Assembly (NCBI RefSeq): GCF_000238255.3
Contig: NZ_CP011040.1
Coordinates: forward strand, 1,488,001-1,552,000
Length of the DNA stretch: 64,000 nt
From: Pseudoalteromonas spongiae UST010723-006
GTDB lineage: Bacteria; Pseudomonadota; Gammaproteobacteria; Enterobacterales; Alteromonadaceae
Direction of reading: 5' to 3'
Shown here: positions 60,176-64,000 of the stretch, one piece after another
Position numbering within the stretch: position 1 is the first letter of the stretch
Layout of the letters: each line of letters starts with the position of its first letter
Notes under the pieces: generated by a model
Seen by the model: only the letters and a program-made list of their open reading frames with translations
The model's database searches: none
What the model was told of the DNA's origin: nothing
Position numbers and translations under genes: made by a program

Positions 60176-61232
60176 TCCTTGATTATAATTTTTAGCCGTT
60201 AACGGTATACAATCTGAACAGTTCAGTCAACTGATATAACCAACTGATTTAAATAGATAAAAACACATTTAAATGAGAATCAATCGCGTTAACCATTTGT
60301 AACAAAACGTGTATTTGGAAAGGTGGGATTTTTGCTTAATTTGGCTTTAAAAATAAAGGTACAGCGCCCGCATTAAGCGGCATTTTGTACAGTAAACCAG
60401 TAACTGAAAAAATGCTGCATAAAATGCTTAAACCACCCAAAAACAAGAGTTTTAGAAATAACAATAAATAATACAGCGTTAAAAACAGCTACGTTTTCGA
60501 TTTTTATATTTAAAGTTTTTAACTTAAAAGCTAGTATCAGTCACTTTGCTTTGCACAATGCAAGAACTGATCTAATGGGTTATGACCAAAATGGTTTACG
60601 TTAACTGCAATTAACGTTAATTCGAGAATTTGCTATCAGCTGATAAGAGCGAATTTGGGTAATAGAGAAGATAATTACAACTTCCTGTTTATCATAAAGC
60701 CCATCCATGGGCTCCATGTTACTTTTCTTTGCTTCGCCAAAGATAAAGTAACCAAAAGAAAGGCGACCGCACTATCAAACTTAATCCTCAAAACAACTTT
60801 GAATTTTATGATAAACGCCATGAATCGGCATCCATGCCTAGGCATGGCTTGCTCGACCGCTTCGCTCCCTGTCTCGCATTATCAATTCAAACTTGATTTT
60901 CAGGTTTGATAAAAGCGGAAATGATTTTTTTGCAACAGCCTTCAAGGTCATCAATGATGCGAGCAGAGGTCATTGAAGAAATTATTCCATGCACATATCA
61001 AATTTTTTGTTGTTAGAAGTAAAAATTATGCCTATTCCATTTCTTAATGATTTTTCCTCCTTAATTTAAATTTATTAACAGGCAATTTGTCTGTTTTCTG
61101 CAACTTATAAAATGTTAATTTTCAAATAACTATCTGACTAGTAACAACTAATTATTAGTGTTATAAATTACTTTAGAATGTAAACAGGCGATGTTGCAGT
61201 AGAAAAAGAGACAACTTGCCTCTTAATAAACT
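60176..61232. repeat. Gene-free region with a dispersed-repeat-like element at 60,655-60,912
   Basis: The 1-kb gap contains an element starting near GCCCATCCATGGGC (60,702-60,715) with TTTCTTTGCTTCGCC, ACCAAAAGAAAGGCGACC, CATGCCTAGGCATGG and GCTTCGCTCCCTGTCTCGC. The pattern, including the two palindromes, is that of a non-coding repeat that occurs in many marine gammaproteobacterial genomes and gives spurious reading frames. The remainder of the gap is AT-rich without genes; the 5' border of the plus-strand cassette array is at 61,233. Confidence 0.55.
60196..60226 (-). promoter_or_regulatory. Palindromic control elements of the ABC operon
   Basis: CTGAACAGTTCAG (60214-60226) is a perfect inverted repeat around one base, preceded on the minus strand by TTGACT (-35-like). 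CCGTTAACGG (60196-60205) is a second palindrome nearer the gene. Together they look like a regulated promoter. Confidence 0.5.
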
Positions 61233-61240
61233 GTTATACG
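61215..61240 (+). other. 5' border of the plus-strand cassette array
   Basis: GTTATACGA (61233-61241) is complementary to TCGTATAAC at 61758-61766, the R'' box of the first cassette. It is preceded by CTTAATAAACT, a possible worn right half of an attC or attI. No integrase gene is near. Confidence 0.6.
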
Positions 61241-61255
61241 ATTCTTGAGGTCGAA

Positions 61256-61756
61256 GTGAATTTAAGTTCTGAACAAATGGAAAGAGTAAATTCTTTTATT
61301 GATGATGAATGGGTAGATGAGAGTGAATCCAGAACAGAGTCAAATTTAAATGAATTACTTGATAGCGTTGAATCACCTTATGAATTTGATTTAATGCTAC
61401 GAGAATTTAATTGGGGCTGCGGAATTGCTGGCATAGATGCAATTATTATGCACCCTAAAACTGATCCCGCTACAAAATTGAGAGCCTTTTGGATGGCAGG
61501 GCCTGGATATTTCTGCCGATATGAACGGGAAGCAGATATTGATGAGTATGAACTAAGCCAATGGCATGCAATTAAATTTTTACAAAAGCATGCGCTTTCT
61601 GGGTTAATTCAAAAATCTCAAATACATTTTGACCCTGCAAATGACGAAGAGGGTTATGATTGGACTACGCAGTTTAAAACTGAGGAATTAAAACTTCCAA
61701 AGCAAGGTAAGCAATCTTTTTATCAAATACCGAACGAATTATATCAAGCGATATAA
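61256..61756 (+). CDS. DUF4274-like protein, integron cassette cargo
   Basis: A 166-residue soluble, acidic protein. The central region (WGCGIAGIDAIIMHPKTDPATKLRAFWMAGPGYFCRYE) matches the DUF4274 pattern, where DPATKL and W..GP are conserved; function not known. Start is GTG 61256 with GAGG upstream. Its cassette begins GTTATACGA and ends TCGTATAAC, a precise match of complementary ends. Confidence 0.65.
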   Translation: MNLSSEQMERVNSFIDDEWVDESESRTESNLNELLDSVESPYEFDLMLREFNWGCGIAGIDAIIMHPKTDPATKLRAFWMAGPGYFCRYEREADIDEYELSQWHAIKFLQKHALSGLIQKSQIHFDPANDEEGYDWTTQFKTEELKLPKQGKQSFYQIPNELYQAI

Positions 61757-61758
61757 AT

Positions 61759-61858
61759 CGTATAACAAACGCATCAAAAATGACGTCAAACGCTTGGCTG
61801 GCGCTCATTCTTCGCTAATTTTAGCCAAGCATTCTCCGCATTTTATGCGGGCGTTATG
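61759..61858 (+). other. attC site
   Basis: About 100 nt, from CGTATAACAAACGC to GGGCGTTATG. The inner stem CGCTTGGCT/AGCCAAGC flanks CTTCGCTAATTTT, identical in plan to the minus-strand sites at 32,383 and 34,022. Confidence 0.85.
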
Positions 61859-61876
61859 TGCTCTAATAGGTCGGTG

Positions 61877-62146
61877 ATGGATATACCAATTGAAGATGAA
61901 TTAAAATCTATTTGTATTGAGATAGTGAACCAAGACTACTCAACTCATCAATGGCTTGAAATAGAGTCGAGCAATATGTTTCAGTCCCCTTCGTTTGTTG
62001 GTGGCTTTGACGCTGATGAAATGGAGTTTTGCTTTAGTTATTTCGATGAGAATCGTACTGAATTTTGGTTCCAGTTTACTTTAGACCAAGCAAAGTCAAT
62101 TTCAAAAGGTGAAAGCGTTAAGCTGTCAGGTTTAAAATCTGAGTAA
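61877..62146 (+). CDS. Small acidic protein, integron cassette cargo
   Basis: An 89-residue soluble acidic protein, rich in Glu/Asp and aromatic residues (FGG-like FVGGFDADEMEFCFSYFDENRTEFWFQFTLDQA). No family recognised. Start set at ATG 61877; the earlier ATG lies in the attC core. The cassette ends GTTATGTGCTC and GCACATAAC are complementary. Confidence 0.6.
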   Translation: MDIPIEDELKSICIEIVNQDYSTHQWLEIESSNMFQSPSFVGGFDADEMEFCFSYFDENRTEFWFQFTLDQAKSISKGESVKLSGLKSE

Positions 62147-62148
62147 AA

Positions 62149-62253
62149 GCACATAACAAGTGCCTAAACCAAAGGACGCAAAACAGTAGGCTTGCGTTCA
62201 TTCTTCGCTAAGTTTAGCTTACTATTTTCCGCAGTTTATTAAGTCGTTATGTT
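62149..62253 (+). other. attC site
   Basis: About 105 nt, from GCACATAACAAGTGCC to AAGTCGTTATG. Inner stem GTAGGCT/AGCTTAC with CTTCGCTAAGTTT in the loop. Confidence 0.85.
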
Positions 62254-62264
62254 TCAAGTTGAGC

Positions 62265-62567
62265 ATGGATAGAATCGAAACAATAGTTAAGTCACTTCAA
62301 AAAGATCACTCTGATTTAGAATCTACTGAATTCGAATTAGTGTTTTCCTTTCCTAGCGAGAAAATGGCTAAAGAATACTTTAGAAAAATCTATCATTGGG
62401 AACATCATGATACGATGATTAAGTATCAACTTGACGGTCTATACTTCTCAGGTTTTAAAATTAAAACAGACTTAAATACTCAACATCTTAGGCACCTAAC
62501 AGAGTGCTATGTTGATTTAGCATCGGAAACCGAGGGTAACCTTTACCGCTGGAAACTGTGGGTTTGA
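62265..62567 (+). CDS. Small protein of unknown function, integron cassette cargo
   Basis: A 100-residue soluble protein, with a likely alpha/beta fold: ELVFSFPSEKMAKEYFRKI, then LDGLYFSGFKIKTDLNTQHLRHLTECYVDLASETEG. Its arrangement is weakly like RraB-type regulators, but I would not assign it. Start ATG 62265; TTG 62259 is an alternative. Cassette ends match (GTTATGTTT... / ...GAAACATAA). Confidence 0.6.
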   Translation: MDRIETIVKSLQKDHSDLESTEFELVFSFPSEKMAKEYFRKIYHWEHHDTMIKYQLDGLYFSGFKIKTDLNTQHLRHLTECYVDLASETEGNLYRWKLWV

Positions 62568-62657
62568 AACATAAGAAGTTAATTAAACAATAGACTTGCG
62601 CTCCTTCGTCGCTTATTTTAGCCTACAATTTTTCGCCGTTTATTAGGGCGTTAGGTA
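62566..62657 (+). other. attC site
   Basis: About 92 nt, from GAAACATAAGAAG to GGGCGTTAGG. Inner stem ATAGAC.../GCCTAC around CTTCGTCGCTTATTTT. The R'' box ends AAG instead of AAC, one mismatch to the consensus. Confidence 0.75.
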
Positions 62658-62690
62658 TCTACAGGGATAACTGTAATATGGAAGCATTTA

Positions 62691-62936
62691 ATGAAAGAAG
62701 TTAAAGATTACATCCCGCCTTTAGTTGCTCTCCTCATTCGTGCAGAAGAGTTAAAAGAAGCAGAATTAACAGAAGCGGAGGTTATAAAGATAAAAGATAC
62801 TTCCTCATACGTTCTGGTTCCTGAAGATGTTGCAGTAGCAACTGCGGAAAATAGAGGCTATGCGGATATTGACTCAGAAAATGTGTGGGAAGAGTGGCAA
62901 AAAATAAGAACAGAAATTTTTGCTAGCGATACCTAA
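62691..62936 (+). CDS. Small acidic protein, recurrent integron cassette type
   Basis: An 81-residue acidic helical protein: EVKDYIPPLVALLIRAEELKEAELTEAEVIKIKDTSSYVLVPEDVAVATAENRGYADIDSENVWEEWQ in pieces of this order. Proteins with a (K/R)EYIPPLV start and RGYxDIDPENxWxEWQ end are familiar to me as common integron cassette products, but function is unknown. Cassette ends GTTAGGTATC and GATACCTAAC are perfectly complementary. Confidence 0.7.
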   Translation: MKEVKDYIPPLVALLIRAEELKEAELTEAEVIKIKDTSSYVLVPEDVAVATAENRGYADIDSENVWEEWQKIRTEIFASDT

Positions 62937-62962
62937 CAAACTGTTTAAAAGCGGGCAAAACT
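62928..62962 (+). other. Left half of the last attC, right half missing
   Basis: GATACCTAACAAACTGTTTA is the expected R'' and left arm of this cassette's attC, but GCGGGC follows without a matching right half. The array is broken off here. Confidence 0.6.
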
Positions 62963-63054
62963 CTATGATGATTTAATCACGTTAATATACATTAAAATTA
63001 ACGATTATTTTTCTTGCATTGTGCACACCTACAACTCTCCCAAAACCCACAAAA

Positions 63055-63076
63055 AAAGCTCCTAAAAAGGAGCTTT
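63055..63076 (-). terminator. Terminator after the DapA-like gene
   Basis: AAAGCTCCT (63055-63063) pairs with AGGAGCTTT (63068-63076), loop AAAA. On the minus strand a long T-run follows the stem. Confidence 0.85.
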
Positions 63077-63100
63077 AATCTTTTCAAAAAACTAAAAGTA

Positions 63101-64000
63101 TTATTCAGCTAAACCAAGTGCTTCAAGGCGCGCTTTTGCAAGTTGGTAACGTGCGCGTACATCATCAATTTGCGCTGCAGTAAGCTTATTACCTAATGTG
63201 CGCAGGCCGCCTTGTTCGTCATTGTGGTGAATACCAAATGCAAACTTTAGGTATTCTAATAACAATGGCTGTGCATCAAGGTAAGAAATTGAGTTCATTG
63301 CTTGCGAGATTTTATTCGCTTCAGCCCAATTACCGTCATTTACATACTCTTGCATGGTTACACTTGCTTTCGGGAAGATACACCCTACACCTGTAATACC
63401 GCCACATGCGCCAGCAAGGCCTGCGTGAACGGTTACTGTGTCTACACCTGCTAAGATTTTTGCATCTTTGTTTTCTAGCATCAGTGTTTCAATAACTGAT
63501 ACGTCCGTTGTTGAGATTTTAAGTGCCGTTACTTCTGGTAGCGCTGCAAGCTTTCTTAATATATCGGTTGAAAGCGCATGGTAACCCGCTGCATCTGGGT
63601 TGTTGTAAGGCATAATTGTGATGCCCGCTTCACGAGCTGCATCAGCAGCAAGGGCGTAGTAAGCATACATTTCATCATCAGAAGGCGCTTCTTGGGTTTT
63701 TGGTGGCATTACCATTACCGTATCTACACCAACTGTTGCCAACTCTTTTACAATAGTTGCAAGCGCTTCTTTGGTTTCTGCCGTAGCACCACTAATTAAA
63801 GGTACGTTAAATTCTTTAGCAACCTCAGAAAGCGCACTTAGTAGAGAAAGACGCTGCTCAGCGCTTAGGTAGCTGTTTTCACCCAGCGTGCCCGAACCAA
63901 CAAGCCCACCCATGCGTGTGCCAGCTTTACCTTCAACACGTAAAATATCGGCTGCGTACTTTTGAGTTGCAACTAGGTCAATTTCAAGTGCGCCTGTTTC
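63101..64000 (-). CDS. DapA/NAL-superfamily aldolase or lyase (partial, runs off the window)
   Basis: 299 residues visible; the N terminus lies beyond the window because the frame stays open to base 64,000 (reading ETGALEIDLVATQKYAADIL). GTLGENSYLSAEQRL is the family's GTTGE-type motif, PYNNP supplies the active-site Tyr, and TALKISTTD the Schiff-base Lys. Related to dihydrodipicolinate synthase, N-acetylneuraminate lyase and KDG/KDPG aldolase; the substrate is undecided. C terminus is intact, followed by a strong terminator. Confidence 0.9.
   Translation of the reverse strand, partial: ETGALEIDLVATQKYAADILRVEGKAGTRMGGLVGSGTLGENSYLSAEQRLSLLSALSEVAKEFNVPLISGATAETKEALATIVKELATVGVDTVMVMPPKTQEAPSDDEMYAYYALAADAAREAGITIMPYNNPDAAGYHALSTDILRKLAALPEVTALKISTTDVSVIETLMLENKDAKILAGVDTVTVHAGLAGACGGITGVGCIFPKASVTMQEYVNDGNWAEANKISQAMNSISYLDAQPLLLEYLKFAFGIHHNDEQGGLRTLGNKLTAAQIDDVRARYQLAKARLEALGLAE

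Noticed and set aside
60655..60909. 84-codon frame on the plus strand
   Set aside because: It lies in a repeat-like element with palindromes and its translation is of the low-complexity, spurious type often called in such repeats.
1..64000. CRISPR array, tRNA or rRNA genes
   Set aside because: No regularly spaced identical repeats and no tRNA- or rRNA-like sequence were seen on either strand.

Overview
The window reads as a chromosomal segment of a marine gammaproteobacterium, most probably from the Alteromonadales (Pseudoalteromonas-like). The reasons are a moderately AT-rich base composition, many TonB receptors and metal or solute transporters, a CHASE4-GGDEF protein, a REC-DUF3369/histidine kinase pair, and integron-type gene cassettes. 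This placement is inference from gene content; no rRNA or tRNA gene is present to fix it. Nearly every gene has a recognisable ribosome binding site and the coding density is high.

Layout. 1-4 kb: the end of an integron cassette (GNAT gene), small membrane-protein genes, and an ArsR-regulated monooxygenase/LysE exporter block lying between two diverged copies of a ~320 bp segment. 4-12 kb: a BLUF photoreceptor, a TonB receptor, a guanidine-II (mini-ykkC) riboswitch driving an SMR guanidinium exporter and a translationally coupled secreted protein of unknown function, then small-molecule enzymes and a glycerophosphodiester phosphodiesterase lipoprotein. 12-25 kb: a PQ-loop-like membrane protein with TTGTCGACAA operators, a two-component pair, an HTH-membrane protein, a Cys-rich small protein with a His-rich TonB receptor (metal uptake), GNAT, two GSTs, small membrane proteins and a DUF1254/DUF1214 lipoprotein. 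25-31 kb: PLA2-like secreted protein, diguanylate cyclase, VTT/DedA membrane protein, DUF2141, an SDR with a divergent Crp-type regulator, and a lipoprotein.

31.2-34.65 kb (minus strand) and 61.2-62.96 kb (plus strand) are two integron cassette arrays without an integrase gene in the window (CALIN-like). Their attC sites share the same inner core, and in most cassettes the 5' end complements the 3' R'' box of the same cassette, as expected of genuine cassettes. Cargo is mostly uncharacterised: a GIY-YIG-like protein, a lipoprotein plus small-protein pair, a membrane coiled-coil protein, a DUF4274-like protein and others.

35-45 kb is a dense plus-strand run of small enzymes (four GNATs, two methyltransferases, GrpB-like, MAPEG, PhzF, DUF523, GFA, SDR). 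It has a MerR-type promoter with a 19-bp spacer and, at 42,933-42,992, six TGTCA-like units spaced exactly 11 bp apart, which look like a tandem Pho box. 45-50 kb: a TetR-regulated RND efflux pair with a palindromic operator. 50-55 kb: catalase-like peroxidase/cytochrome b561, a 47-residue membrane peptide in front of putP, and an orphan proB. 54.9-60.2 kb: an ABC exporter operon with one ATPase, three different membrane-fusion adaptors and one permease. 63.1 kb to the end: a DapA/NAL-family lyase or aldolase that runs off the window.
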